A DNA stretch of 64,000 bases from Pokkaliibacter sp. MBI-7 (GCF_029846635.1 NZ_JARVTG010000001.1:2175001-2239000); one strand, 5' to 3'. Counted from the first letter of the stretch, positions 45,155 to 54,689 are shown. The notes: generated by a model not told the origin, from the letters alone. Made by a program: numbers and translations.

Positions 45155-46363
45155 TCACACCACACCACGGGCTTTCAGGTCCGCCAGCCGGGCGGCGTCA
45201 ATGCCGATGCTGGCCAGTACTTCTTCGGTATGCTGGCCCAGGGTCGGCCCCAGCCAGCGGGTCTGCCCCGGGGTGGCACTGAGCTTGGGTACGATGCCGG
45301 GAATATCCACCGCCTGCCCGTCTTCCAGCGTGTGGTGGCCGATCATCTCACGGGCTGCAAAATGCGGATCGCTGGCAATATCGGCGGCGTTGTAGATCTT
45401 GCCGCAGGGCACGTCGGCCTGCTGCAACGCGGCCAGTACCTGCTCCAGGCTGTGCTGACCGGTCCAGGCACCAATGGCATCATCCAGCTCGTCATTGTAC
45501 CGGGCGCGGCCATCGTTCTTGGCCAGTCGCGGATCATCGGCCAGATCAGCACGACCAATGGCCTGCATCAGGCGTTTGAAGATGCTGTCGCCATTCCCGG
45601 CAATCACCACATAGCTGCCGTCGGCACAGAGATAAGTATTAGAAGGCGAAATGCCCGGCATGCTGGAACCACTGCGTTCGCGGATAAAGCCGGTCGCCGA
45701 GAACTCGGGAATCAGGCTTTCCATCACCCCGAACACCGCTTCATAAAGCGCCACGTCGATAAACTGACCCTTGCCGCCATTCACTTTCAGATGGTGCATG
45801 GCCATCATGGCGCCGATCACCCCGTACAGCGAAGCCAGGGTATCGCCGATGCTGACCCCGACCCGCACCGGTGGCCGGTCCGGGTAACCGGTGACATAAC
45901 GCATCCCCGCCATGGACTCGGCGATGGCAGCAAAACCCGGCCGGTCCTTGTAGGGGCCACTCTGGCCGTAACCGGAAATCCGCACCATGATCAGGGCCGG
46001 ATTGAGCGCCGACAGCTGCTCCCAGCCCAGCCCCCATTCTTCCAGACAGCCGGGGCGGAAGTTCTCGATAACGATATCGGCCTCCTGCACCAGATCACGG
46101 ACGATCTGCTGACCTTCTGCCGACTTGAGATTGAGCGTGATGGATTTCTTGTTGCGGCTCTGGGAGTACCACCACAACGAGGTGTCCTTGTGCATTTTGC
46201 GCCAGGTACGCAGCGGATCGCCGCCCTTGGGCGACTCGATCTTGATCACTTCGGCACCAAACTGGGCCAGCACTGCAGCAGCATAAGGGCCTGCGATCAG
46301 GGTTCCCAGTTCGATGACCTTGACCCCCTGCAGGGGCAGCGGTTGGGTAGAATCGGTCAGCAT
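45155..46363 (-). CDS. CaiB/BaiF family III CoA-transferase
   Basis: A 402-residue class III CoA-transferase with LPLQGVKVIELGTLIAGPYA, FGAEVIKIESPKGGDPLR and SGYGQSGPYKDRPGFAAIAE. The position usually holding the nucleophilic Asp in this block (GFD) is Ala here, followed by AIAESMAGMRYVTG. That pattern resembles a subgroup said to transfer CoA between succinate and malate- or itaconate-like acids. It lies ten bases before the HMG-CoA lyase-like gene and behind an ABC transporter, so it probably activates the imported acid. Confidence 0.88.
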   Translation of the reverse strand: MLTDSTQPLPLQGVKVIELGTLIAGPYAAAVLAQFGAEVIKIESPKGGDPLRTWRKMHKDTSLWWYSQSRNKKSITLNLKSAEGQQIVRDLVQEADIVIENFRPGCLEEWGLGWEQLSALNPALIMVRISGYGQSGPYKDRPGFAAIAESMAGMRYVTGYPDRPPVRVGVSIGDTLASLYGVIGAMMAMHHLKVNGGKGQFIDVALYEAVFGVMESLIPEFSATGFIRERSGSSMPGISPSNTYLCADGSYVVIAGNGDSIFKRLMQAIGRADLADDPRLAKNDGRARYNDELDDAIGAWTGQHSLEQVLAALQQADVPCGKIYNAADIASDPHFAAREMIGHHTLEDGQAVDIPGIVPKLSATPGQTRWLGPTLGQHTEEVLASIGIDAARLADLKARGVV

Positions 46364-46498
46364 GGAGGCCTCCCTTGCAACAGAAAATACGATGACGAAA
46401 ATCCACAGCTAACGCGGAGACAGACCACGGAGATAAGAACCTGCTCACGATCCGGGCAGGATCCAGCGGGCAATGCCCACCAGACAGGGTTCAGGCCG

Positions 46499-47323
46499 TC
46501 AGTGGCCGGAATGGTCCGCCACAGGCCGCCAGCCGTGCAGTCTGCTCTCCACTACCGTAACCAGTCCGTCGAGAATCAGGGCGAAGATGGTCAGCACCAG
46601 AATCCCCGCCAGCACGGTGTTGATATCGAATACCCCTTCGGCCTGATGAATCAGATAGCCCATGCCGCGGGCTGAGCCCAGATACTCACCGACAACGGCG
46701 CCGACGAAGGCCATCCCCACCGAGGTATGCAGGCTGGAGAACACCCAGCTGGTGGCAGAAGGCAGGTAGACACTGCGGATCAGCTGCTTGCGTGAGGCGC
46801 CCAGCATACGCGCATTGGCGACCAGGGTCGGGCTGACTTCACGCACGCCCTGATAAACGTTGAAGAACACGATAAAGAACACCAGGGTGATCCCCAGCGC
46901 CACCTTGGACCAGATACCCAGGCCGAACCAGACGGCGAAGATTGGCGCCAGAATCACCCTTGGCATCGCATTCATGGCCTTGATGTAGGGGTCAGCCACG
47001 GCGGAGGCCAGATCATTCAGACCCAGCCACAGGCCGACGATCATGGCCAGTACGGCACCGATCACGAACGCCAGCAGGGTTTCCAGCAGGGTAATCCCCA
47101 GATGCATGTAGATGGCGGTGCCACTGAACCAGTCGAAGACCTGTTGCAGCACGGGGATCGGCTCACCGAAGAAGAAGCTGGGCAGAATACCGTAGTGCGT
47201 GGTGATCCCCCAGAACAGGAACAGTCCGATCAGCAACGCGAGCTGGTACAGACGAATCCTGGCTTTATAGCTGATGGCAGGCTGGGCCACGCCAGCTGCA
47301 CCGGTCGATGCGGATGACGACAT
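46499..47323 (-). CDS. ABC transporter permease (NitT/TauT type)
   Basis: A 274-residue inner-membrane permease with six predicted helices and the cytoplasmic loop sequence GASRKQLIRSVYLPSA, matching the EAA motif of this family. GAGGAGCACAACG precedes the ATG at 47323. It is followed by the CoA-transferase gene after about 135 bp and preceded by the ATPase gene. The family imports sulfonates, nitrate or small organic acids. Confidence 0.93.
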   Translation of the reverse strand: MSSSASTGAAGVAQPAISYKARIRLYQLALLIGLFLFWGITTHYGILPSFFFGEPIPVLQQVFDWFSGTAIYMHLGITLLETLLAFVIGAVLAMIVGLWLGLNDLASAVADPYIKAMNAMPRVILAPIFAVWFGLGIWSKVALGITLVFFIVFFNVYQGVREVSPTLVANARMLGASRKQLIRSVYLPSATSWVFSSLHTSVGMAFVGAVVGEYLGSARGMGYLIHQAEGVFDINTVLAGILVLTIFALILDGLVTVVESRLHGWRPVADHSGH

Positions 47324-47398
47324 CGTTGTGCTCCTCAAACCCTGGTGCCCGACGGCCGACGCAGCGCGCGGCCCCGGTACGTTAATGGCGGCAGCCGG

Positions 47399-48253
47399 TC
47401 AGCCCTGCTGACTCTGCTGATACCCCTTCATTACCTCATCACGCATGGTGGCCCAGATCTGATGATGCAGATCGAGAAACTCCGGCGTCATGCGGATTTC
47501 AGCCACATCACGAGGGCGACTGAGGGTGATTTCAAACTCTGCCATGATGTGCGATGCCGGCCCGGCAGACAGCACCACCACCCGGTCAGACATGGCAATG
47601 GCTTCTTCCAGATCATGGGTGATAAACACCGCCGAGCGGCGATTGGCTGACCACAGTGCCAGCAGTTCGTTTTCCATCAGCTGACGGGTCTGTACATCCA
47701 GCGCGGAAAATGGCTCATCCATCAGAATGATCTTCGGGTTGAGGATCAGCATCTGCGCCATGGCCACCCGTTTGCGCATACCGCCGGACATCTGGTGCGG
47801 ATAGCGGTCGGCAAAGCGCCCCAGCCCCACCCGGTCCAGCCACTGATGACCCAGATGCTTCATTTCTTCCGGCTCCGTGCCGCGAAACTGCAGCCCGGCC
47901 ACCACGTTGTCGTAAGCGGTGCGCCATGGCATCAGCGCATCGGCCTGAAACATATAGCCAGCGTCACGGTTAATGCCCTGCAACGGCTGGCCAAACACTT
48001 CCACCGTACCTGATGTGGGCTGTAGCAGACCGGCAATACTGTTCAGAATGGTCGACTTACCACAGCCGGTCGGCCCGACGACGGAGACAAACTCGGCCTC
48101 GCCGACATCCAGACAGATATCCTTGACCGCGGTATAGGTACCGCCTTTGGGGGTATTAAACGAACAGGTGATACTTTTCAGCGATACCGCACTGTTGGCG
48201 GCACCCTGCTGGTTGCGCACCAGACTGAGATGATCTTTGACAACTGCAGGCAT
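47399..48253 (-). CDS. ABC transporter ATP-binding protein (NitT/TauT type)
   Basis: A 284-residue ATPase with Walker A GPTGCGKSTILNSIAG, Q-loop, signature MSGGMRKRVAMAQ, Walker B IILMDEPFSALD and the H-loop ITHDLEEAI. The ATG at 48253 has AGGAG seven bases upstream; an extended frame upstream is not supported. It forms one importer with the neighbouring permease and substrate-binding protein. Confidence 0.95.
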   Translation of the reverse strand: MPAVVKDHLSLVRNQQGAANSAVSLKSITCSFNTPKGGTYTAVKDICLDVGEAEFVSVVGPTGCGKSTILNSIAGLLQPTSGTVEVFGQPLQGINRDAGYMFQADALMPWRTAYDNVVAGLQFRGTEPEEMKHLGHQWLDRVGLGRFADRYPHQMSGGMRKRVAMAQMLILNPKIILMDEPFSALDVQTRQLMENELLALWSANRRSAVFITHDLEEAIAMSDRVVVLSAGPASHIMAEFEITLSRPRDVAEIRMTPEFLDLHHQIWATMRDEVMKGYQQSQQG

Positions 48254-48331
48254 GTCAGGCTCCTGGCAGAACGGCACCAGCGCTATGACGGTATGGCGGG
48301 TTCTGCACTCACAACAAAACTCAGGAAGCAG

Positions 48332-48354
48332 GCACCCCACCTTTCATGGGGTGC
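48332..48354 (-). other. Intercistronic hairpin between substrate-binding and ATPase genes
   Basis: A perfect 8-bp stem GCACCCCA/TGGGGTGC (48332-48339 with 48347-48354) with a seven-base loop lies ten bases past the substrate-binding protein stop. It has no T-run. Such hairpins often protect the upstream mRNA and allow higher expression of the binding protein. Confidence 0.55.
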
Positions 48355-48363
48355 GCGCAGAGA

Positions 48364-49395
48364 TTACTTGACGGCCGACTGGGCGGCTTTGGCGAACTGG
48401 TCGTCGTAGGTCTTGCTCAGATCGATGGTGGCTTTCTGCACTTTTTCATCGAAGGCTTTGAGCACGGCCAGTACGTGTTCAGTCGCCTCTGCAGAGAACT
48501 CACCGGTTTTACTGTAGCTGCCAAGGTTCGCTTTCAATGCGGCGGTATAGAGCGCCTTGTCGCCACCGTAATAGGCTTCAGGCACGGTATTGACGATTTC
48601 TTCGGGCGTGGCGGATGCCATCCACTTCAGCGCATGGACAATGGCGTTGGCCAGTGCCTGTGAGGTGTGAGGGTTATCGTGCAGATAGCTGGCCTTGGTG
48701 TAGAGCACCGCGGCGTGGTAGTCACCACCATAAACTTCGTCGACACCGGCCTTGGTGCGGGTGTCATACATTACCTTGATGGCATCATCGGCTTCGAGTT
48801 TGGCAATCACCGGATCCAGGTTGGCCACGGCATCCACTTCACCGTGTTCCAGCGCAGCCACCGCACCGGCACCGGCACCCACGCCGATGGCGGAAATATC
48901 ATCCGGGCTGAGGCCAGCCTTCACCAGCAGGGTTTTGACGTACATATGCGTCGAGGAGCCGGGTGCCGTCACGCCGATGTTCAGCCCCTTGAGATCCTTG
49001 GCGGAGGTAATCTTGTCCGCTTTGCTTTTGGCAACACCCAGTACGATACCCGGCGCATTGCCTTCCACCACGAAGGCCACAATATCCTGGCCCTTGGCCT
49101 GCATGCTGATGGTGTGCTCATAGGAGCCTGACACCACATCCGCACTGCCCCCTACCAGTGCCTGCAGGGCTTTGGAGCCACCGCTCAGATCACTGATTTC
49201 CACGTCCAGCCCCTCTTCTTTGAAGAAGCCTTTCTGCTCGGCAATAGTGAGTGGCAGGTAATAAAACAGGGTCTTACCGCCCACGGCGATGCTGACTTTG
49301 GTTTGTTCCAGATTGGATTCTGCCTGGGCGGGAGCGCCGAAAATCAGAGCGCAGGCCAGGCCGATAGAACCGGCGGCGTATGCGAATGCCTTCAT
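48364..49395 (-). CDS. ABC transporter substrate-binding protein (NitT/TauT, NMT1-like)
   Basis: A 343-residue periplasmic binding protein with a signal sequence ending GAPAQAES. The family pattern is seen in FYYLPLTIAEQKGFFKEEGLDVE, GGSKALQALVGGSADV and GVTAPGSSTHMYVKTLL. GGAGA lies six bases before the ATG at 49395. It heads the leftward operon with ATPase, permease, CoA-transferase and lyase-like genes. The ligand is unknown; the operon suggests a small dicarboxylic or branched organic acid. Confidence 0.92.
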   Translation of the reverse strand: MKAFAYAAGSIGLACALIFGAPAQAESNLEQTKVSIAVGGKTLFYYLPLTIAEQKGFFKEEGLDVEISDLSGGSKALQALVGGSADVVSGSYEHTISMQAKGQDIVAFVVEGNAPGIVLGVAKSKADKITSAKDLKGLNIGVTAPGSSTHMYVKTLLVKAGLSPDDISAIGVGAGAGAVAALEHGEVDAVANLDPVIAKLEADDAIKVMYDTRTKAGVDEVYGGDYHAAVLYTKASYLHDNPHTSQALANAIVHALKWMASATPEEIVNTVPEAYYGGDKALYTAALKANLGSYSKTGEFSAEATEHVLAVLKAFDEKVQKATIDLSKTYDDQFAKAAQSAVK

Positions 49396-49670
49396 GGGTG
49401 TCTCCACATTATTGTTATTGATTGGAGTAATTGAGTCGGAGGGAGGTTTCCTGCCCACATTTCCTCTGCCGTACCGTCCATCTGCCTGGACGATGACGTC
49501 AGCCCGATCTCATGGAAACAGGGCAAGAGCCCGCGGTCCAAGAAAAGAGTGCTGCTCGATAACTCTTGAAGGCGGGCCAAAACATCATGCAATGGGACGC
49601 AGGGTGTGCAAAACAGTGATTGGCGAGGCTGCCATCGTCAATGGCGATGGCAGATCTGGCAAAAAAACGA

Positions 49671-50405
49671 TCACTGTAGCAGGCGTACCTCACCCATTCC
49701 CGGCAGCTTGATCGCCCGCTGCTGCCAGTCGAGCCCGACCACCAGTCCCAGCACATTCAGCTCCAGCCCTTCCTGAGCGGCCAGCGTGGCGCCAAACAGT
49801 CCGCCCAGAGACAGCTGATAGCCACTTTTACTGGGTGTCGCTGCCAGCAGCTGCGGGCCCAGATAGTCTTTGCCCAGCGCATTGGACGGCAGTGCTACCT
49901 GCAGTTCAGGCACCCGGCGCAGCACCCAGGCCACAAAGGTATTGGAATTAGGCCCCGGCCAGGCACGGTACTCGTCGGCATAGGGGTAGCCTGGCAGCAA
50001 CCGGTCGATCTCGGTGATGGCACGGGCTGCGGCCTCACCGCGCAGCTCGCCCAGCAACTGCGCCTGACTGCCAAACCAGGCACGGTCGGGCACATCATAG
50101 CGGTCAATCACTGTCGGCCGCCGCCAGCCGGTGACCTGTCGCACCCGATACTGGCTGGCGTTCGCCGCCTTGGTGGCAATCCAGCTGTGCACCGCAAAGG
50201 CACCACGCCAGTTATAGGCGCGGGCAGCGTAGACCTGCACCACCGCTTCCGGCGTGCGGGCAGGATCGGGCGCCAGCTGCGCCGAACTGCGGTCCGCGTT
50301 GCTCCAGGAGGTCTGCAGATCAATCTGGCCACTGAGCAGCAGGGCTGCCGGTCCTGCCAGTAACAGCAGCAAAAACAACAGGGGATAAAGCAGGTAACGT
50401 CGCAT
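49671..50405 (-). CDS. DUF3750 family membrane-anchored protein
   Basis: A ~244-residue protein with an N-terminal membrane helix (LLYPLLFLLLLLAGPAALLL) and a periplasmic domain matching DUF3750 features, such as AVHSWIATKAA, PNSNTFVAWVLRRVPEL and ALGKDYL. The HSW and NTFV pattern suggests a possible peptidase-like or transpeptidase-related fold, but no function is known. The start at 50405 has GGAG eight bases upstream and is preferred over an ATG at 50423. Confidence 0.78.
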   Translation of the reverse strand: MRRYLLYPLLFLLLLLAGPAALLLSGQIDLQTSWSNADRSSAQLAPDPARTPEAVVQVYAARAYNWRGAFAVHSWIATKAANASQYRVRQVTGWRRPTVIDRYDVPDRAWFGSQAQLLGELRGEAAARAITEIDRLLPGYPYADEYRAWPGPNSNTFVAWVLRRVPELQVALPSNALGKDYLGPQLLAATPSKSGYQLSLGGLFGATLAAQEGLELNVLGLVVGLDWQQRAIKLPGMGEVRLLQ

Positions 50406-50572
50406 CCATGGCGCTCCGGTCATGTCAGGTTCATAGCTGCTTTATAGGGATGAAGGGCTGGCAGTTCCATATGGGCCAGAAACAACAAGCCACGGTCGGC
50501 CTTCTATCCGCAAAGGATAGGGGCACACCGTGGCGCCAGACTGATCTATGTTCTCAGACTGACTGTGCGCTA

Positions 50573-51601
50573 TCAGGCCGCTTCCAGTGCCAGCAAGGCG
50601 CCGTTGCGAATCTCGTCCTGACTGTAGATGCCGGTATCGAGAATCCAGCCGGTTACCAGTGCCGCCGGTGTGACATCAAATGCCGGATTGAACACCTCGG
50701 TGTCTGCCGGTGCCCATTCCACGCTGCCGAAGCTGCCGCTGACGCCCTGCACTTCGGCACCATCACGCTGCTCAATCGGAATCTGCGTGCCATCGGCACA
50801 ATCCACATCCACCGTGGTGTAGGGTGCTACCACGTAGAAAGGCACCTTATGGAAGTGTGCCAGCACCGCCAGACTGTAGGTGCCGACCTTGTTGGCGAAA
50901 TCGCCGTTGCGGGCGATGCGATCTGCGCCGACCAGCACCGCATCGACCTTGCCATCGCGCAGCAGAATACCCGCCATGTTGTCACACTGCAGGGTGTGGC
51001 TGATGCCATATTTGGCCAGCTCCCAGGTCGTCAGGCGGCCGCCCTGCAGCAGCGGACGGGTTTCATCCACCCAGACATGGGGTGCCTTGCCCTGCTCCGC
51101 CAGCTTATAAATGACACCCAGTGCCGTACCGGCACCGGCAGTGGCCAGCCGGCCGGTGTTGCAATGGGTCAGCAGGCGCTGCCCTGAACCAAATAACGCC
51201 GCACCGTTCTCGGCGATGCGGTTACAGAGTTTGATATCTTCCTCGAAGATGGCTTCGGCCGTGCGCACCAGCGCCACGCGGTCGTTCTGTTTCAATGAGG
51301 TCAGCATGCGGTCCATGCAGTGCATCAGATTCACTGCCGTCGGCCGGGCTGCGCGCAGTGTCAGCGCGCCCTGCTCGAGCTGCTCGCGGTCAGCCCCCTG
51401 CTCGGCCAGATGGGCCAGCAGCAGACTGGCACCGACACCGATCAGCGGTGCACCGCGAATCTGCAGGGCTTTAATCATCGCCACCATGGCATCCACCGAA
51501 TCACACGGCAGCCAGTTTTCCTGATGAGGCAAGGCGTGCTGGTCGAGTACCCACAAGCGACCCTGCTCATACTTCACGCTGGTAGCCAGCAAATCTTTCA
51601 T
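50573..51601 (-). CDS. mtnA: S-methyl-5-thioribose-1-phosphate isomerase
   Basis: Converts methylthioribose-1-phosphate to methylthioribulose-1-phosphate in methionine salvage. The 342-residue product has the catalytic cysteine in LTHCNTGRLATAGAGTALG, the catalytic aspartate in VLVGADRIARNGDFANKVG, and QIRGAPLIGV. Starts two codons apart (GTG 51607, ATG 51601) are both possible. It is divergent from mtnK, the preceding pathway step, across a 263-bp gap. Confidence 0.96.
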   Translation of the reverse strand: MKDLLATSVKYEQGRLWVLDQHALPHQENWLPCDSVDAMVAMIKALQIRGAPLIGVGASLLLAHLAEQGADREQLEQGALTLRAARPTAVNLMHCMDRMLTSLKQNDRVALVRTAEAIFEEDIKLCNRIAENGAALFGSGQRLLTHCNTGRLATAGAGTALGVIYKLAEQGKAPHVWVDETRPLLQGGRLTTWELAKYGISHTLQCDNMAGILLRDGKVDAVLVGADRIARNGDFANKVGTYSLAVLAHFHKVPFYVVAPYTTVDVDCADGTQIPIEQRDGAEVQGVSGSFGSVEWAPADTEVFNPAFDVTPAALVTGWILDTGIYSQDEIRNGALLALEAA

Positions 51602-51772
51602 AGGCACATGTCCTCGTCATCGTCCTGAAGAAGTCGGCATGCCCAGGTGAGGCACCATGGGCGCACGGACGGTAGGGGATTAACCATAGCAGAAGCCCGC
51701 ACGCTGCCCAATGTCGACCTTGGATAAACAAATGAACGTTAATCAGTCGCCAATACCGATTGCAGAGGGTAA

Positions 51773-51805
51773 GCTCTTCGTTCGCTGTGAAGAGCGTATA
51801 TCTTC
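51773..51805 (+). promoter_or_regulatory. Possible alternative hairpins in the mtnK leader
   Basis: GCTCTTC (51773-51779) can pair with GAAGAGC (51789-51795), while part of that second arm, GAAGA (51789-51793), can instead pair with TCTTC (51801-51805). The two are mutually exclusive. They lie 60-92 bp upstream of the mtnK start. Known SAM-riboswitch cores were not recognised here. Confidence 0.3.
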
Positions 51806-51864
51806 TAATAAGCCCTGACGCTTATAACCAAAAACCGATAACGACATAACGAAAAGGCAATACC

Positions 51865-53076
51865 ATGGCAGTGTATAAGACCTTTCAGCCCCAGGATGCC
51901 CTGGCCTATGCCGTGGCGCATACCTCCCTGTTTGAAGGCCTCGACCCGACTACCCTGAGTTGCAGCGAAATTGGTGATGGCAACCTGAATCTGGTGTTCA
52001 AGGTCAGCCACCCCGGTGGCGCCAGTGCCATCGTCAAGCAGGCTCTGCCCTACGCCCGCTGCGTCGGCGAATCCTGGCCACTGACGCTGGACCGCGCCCG
52101 CATCGAGGCCGAAGCCATGCTGATCGAGAGTGAGTTGTGCCCTGCGCTGGTGCCGACCATCTATCACTATGATGCCGGGATGGCGGTGACCATCATGGAA
52201 GACCTGTCCGATCACGTCATCCTGCGTCAGGCCATGGTTGCCGGTGAGCACTTCCCCCGACTGATCGACGATATGGCCCGCTTTCTGGCCGACACCCTGT
52301 TCTTCACTTCTGATCTGTATCTGGATCAGCAGCAGAAAAAGGCCCGGGTGGCGCAGTTCATCAACCCTGAGCTGTGCAAGATCACCGAAGACCTGTTCTT
52401 TCTTGACCCCTACTGCGACCACGAACGCAACAACGTCTACCCCGGCTTTGAAACACGGGCGGCAGCGCTCTGGCACAACGAGGCGCTGAAGGGGGAAGTG
52501 GCTGAGCTGAAATTCCGCTTCCTCACCGAAGCGCAGGCACTGCTGCACGGTGACGTCCATGCCGGCTCCATCTTTGTGCGTCAGGACAGCACCAAGGTGA
52601 TTGATGCCGAGTTTGCCTACTACGGCCCGATGGGCTTCGACATTGGCTCCTTCATCGGCAACATGCTGCTCAATTTCTGTGGTCAGTGGGGGTTGATGGC
52701 AGCCGAAGAGCAGCGCAATGCCTACCGCAGCGGGCTGCTGGAAAGTATTGATCAGCTGTGGAGCGGTTTTGCCGAACGCTTCAGCGAGCATCTCAGCCAG
52801 TCGACCCGCGACCCCAGCCTCAACACTTTGCGCTGGCAGTCACGCCTGCTGCGCGCCATCTGGCAGGACACCCTGGGTTATGCCGGTTGTGAACTGATCC
52901 GCCGTACAGTGGGCCTGGCGCACGTCAAGGATCTGGACAGCATTACTGATGAACAGCGGCGCCTGCAGGCCGCCGAGCAGGCACTGATCCTGGGTGAAGC
53001 GCTGGTACTGCAGCGCCACGAACTGGACAACATGGCCGATGTGCTGGCCATGCTGGTCGACAAGGTCAGGTATTGA
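51865..53076 (+). CDS. mtnK: Methylthioribose kinase
   Basis: Phosphorylates 5-methylthioribose in methionine salvage. The 403-residue product has a choline/aminoglycoside-kinase fold: IGDGNLNLVFKV glycine-rich loop, the catalytic loop LLHGDVHAGSIF, and the metal-binding VIDAEFAYYGPMGFDIG. The order of motifs and the length match MtnK. Together with divergent mtnA it covers steps two and three of salvage; mtnB, mtnC and mtnD are not in the window. Confidence 0.96.
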   Translation: MAVYKTFQPQDALAYAVAHTSLFEGLDPTTLSCSEIGDGNLNLVFKVSHPGGASAIVKQALPYARCVGESWPLTLDRARIEAEAMLIESELCPALVPTIYHYDAGMAVTIMEDLSDHVILRQAMVAGEHFPRLIDDMARFLADTLFFTSDLYLDQQQKKARVAQFINPELCKITEDLFFLDPYCDHERNNVYPGFETRAAALWHNEALKGEVAELKFRFLTEAQALLHGDVHAGSIFVRQDSTKVIDAEFAYYGPMGFDIGSFIGNMLLNFCGQWGLMAAEEQRNAYRSGLLESIDQLWSGFAERFSEHLSQSTRDPSLNTLRWQSRLLRAIWQDTLGYAGCELIRRTVGLAHVKDLDSITDEQRRLQAAEQALILGEALVLQRHELDNMADVLAMLVDKVRY

Positions 53077-53082
53077 CCTGCA

Positions 53083-53109
53083 ACAGGGGTGCCGTTGTGG
53101 CGCCCCTGT
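53083..53109. terminator. Hairpin between converging mtnK and anion-transporter genes
   Basis: ACAGGGG (53083-53089) pairs with CCCCTGT (53103-53109), extended by GCC/GGC towards a short loop. No T-run follows. It sits 7 bp past the mtnK stop, between converging genes. Confidence 0.45.
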
Positions 53110-53117
53110 GCTCTCCC

Positions 53118-54503
53118 TCAGCCACTCAGAGCACTGAACTGTCCGGTCAGCCACCACCACAGATAATCCAGCGGTATCAGCACCAGCAGACTGATCACTG
53201 TCAGCGGCACCGTAATCTTCAGCAGCTCGCGCAGCGGCTCCTTGCACAGCTGCATGCCCACAATCAGCGGCCCCGACTGATAGGGAAAGAGGATGGTGGA
53301 AAACCCCACCACCTGCGTCATCAGCACCATGGGCACCGTCCAGCCACTGTGCTGTGCCAGCTCCCCCGCCATCGGTGTCAGTACCGCAGGCACCCCGGGC
53401 AACGTGGCGATCAGCCCGGTAACAAAGGCCAGTCCGCTCAGGGACAGGAAGTTCTGCAGATCCGCCCCCGGCCGTAACGGCAGCCAGTCAATCATGGCTC
53501 CGGCAATGGCCGAGCCCAGCCCCGAACTGTTGACCAGCGCTCCCAGCGCCAGCACCCCGGCGACAAACAGCAGCATGCTGATGTTCATCTGCTGTTGCAG
53601 CTCCTTGTCGCTGACCATACCGATCTTTGGCATCAGCAACAGACAGGCGGCCGCCAGCCCGACCCAGGCCGGATTGATGCCATGCAGGCTGTCGGTCAGC
53701 CAGAACCCCAGCGCCACCAGCAAGATCAGGCTCAGGCGTCGCTGCAATGCCGGATCATGGCTGGCCGTAGCGGATACAGCTGACGTCTGCGCGACCACCT
53801 GCGCCGGATAGCGCCAGAGAATCAGGGCCGCAATCACCGCCGCCTTAAGCAGGCCCAGCACCGGGAAATGCAGCCACAGGTAGTCGGTATAGCTGATGTG
53901 CACGCCATAGATAGTTTCAGCCGTGCCGCTCAGCACCATATTGGGAATGTTGGACGGCAGGATGGTAAAGGTCGGTACGTGGCAGCCAAAGGCCACTGCC
54001 AGAGCAACGCCAATCCGCCCCTGCGACCCCGGGGCAAAGCCACATCGCTCCGCCAGTGCCATGGCAATCGGCACCATCATCACGGCTCGCCCCATAGAGG
54101 ATGGCATGACAAACCCCAGCAGGGTGCCGCACAGCATCAGGCCACAGATCAGCCAGGTATAACTGTGCGCCAGATGCCGCCCGAGGAGGGCCGCCATCCG
54201 GTCACCCAGACCAGTAGAGCGAATGGCCATGCCAATCACCAGTCCGGCGAAAATCAGCCAGAATGCCGCCGAAGCAAAACCGCTGAAGACACTGACGGGC
54301 GTAGCTACCTGCAGCAGGATGGCGGCGAGAAAGAACAGCAGACTGGTGAGGTATTGCGGCAAGGCGCTGCTTGCCCAAAGGGTCAGGGTGACCAGCACGA
54401 TGGCCAGCGTACGGGACTGCAGCAGATTCAGCATCGGCGGCGGGAACAGCAGCAAAGCGGCGGCGGCGAGCAGAATGAGGGCAAGAAACAGGCGGCTGAA
54501 CAT
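53118..54503 (-). CDS. SLC13-type anion transporter
   Basis: A 461-residue polytopic membrane protein with about 11-13 hydrophobic helices. The sequence SVFSGFASAAFWLIFAGLVI, FVMPSSMGRAVMMVPIAMAL, and ATLPGVPAVLTPMA place it with the DASS/SLC13-like sodium-anion symporters. Substrate could be sulfate, a dicarboxylate or a related anion; this cannot be decided. It converges with mtnK. Confidence 0.8.
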   Translation of the reverse strand: MFSRLFLALILLAAAALLLFPPPMLNLLQSRTLAIVLVTLTLWASSALPQYLTSLLFFLAAILLQVATPVSVFSGFASAAFWLIFAGLVIGMAIRSTGLGDRMAALLGRHLAHSYTWLICGLMLCGTLLGFVMPSSMGRAVMMVPIAMALAERCGFAPGSQGRIGVALAVAFGCHVPTFTILPSNIPNMVLSGTAETIYGVHISYTDYLWLHFPVLGLLKAAVIAALILWRYPAQVVAQTSAVSATASHDPALQRRLSLILLVALGFWLTDSLHGINPAWVGLAAACLLLMPKIGMVSDKELQQQMNISMLLFVAGVLALGALVNSSGLGSAIAGAMIDWLPLRPGADLQNFLSLSGLAFVTGLIATLPGVPAVLTPMAGELAQHSGWTVPMVLMTQVVGFSTILFPYQSGPLIVGMQLCKEPLRELLKITVPLTVISLLVLIPLDYLWWWLTGQFSALSG

Positions 54504-54636
54504 GGAAACCGTCCTTGGACTGAGCGAAGTGAAGTCAGGAGCAGAAGTCTAGCACTATCACCACAGCAGACTGTGCAACAGCCACTACGGCCCGCGCAAC
54601 GATCCGGACAGGCAAGCGACACTGCAGAAAGCAAAA

Positions 54637-54670
54637 AACCGGAGTAAGGTCATCACTCCGGTTCTTTTTT
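54637..54670. terminator. Rho-independent terminator after the 54690 gene
   Basis: A perfect 9-bp stem AACCGGAGT/ACTCCGGTT (54637-54645 with 54655-54663) has T-rich tails on both strands (TTCTTTTTT on plus, GGTTTTTTGC on minus). It follows the leftward gene at 54690. Confidence 0.85.
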
Positions 54671-54689
54671 AGTCAGCCTGCAGCCTGTG

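Noticed and set aside
45032..46675. A 547-residue plus-strand frame
   Set aside because: It is antisense to the CoA-transferase gene, with no recognisable domains and codon use of a shadow frame. The minus-strand product has full family motifs.
51602..51864. SAM-responsive riboswitch upstream of mtnA/mtnK
   Set aside because: No SAM-I, SAM-II or SAM/SAH core motif was recognised; only short alternative hairpins are present.
51805..52791. A 328-residue minus-strand frame
   Set aside because: Antisense to mtnK, which has clear kinase motifs.
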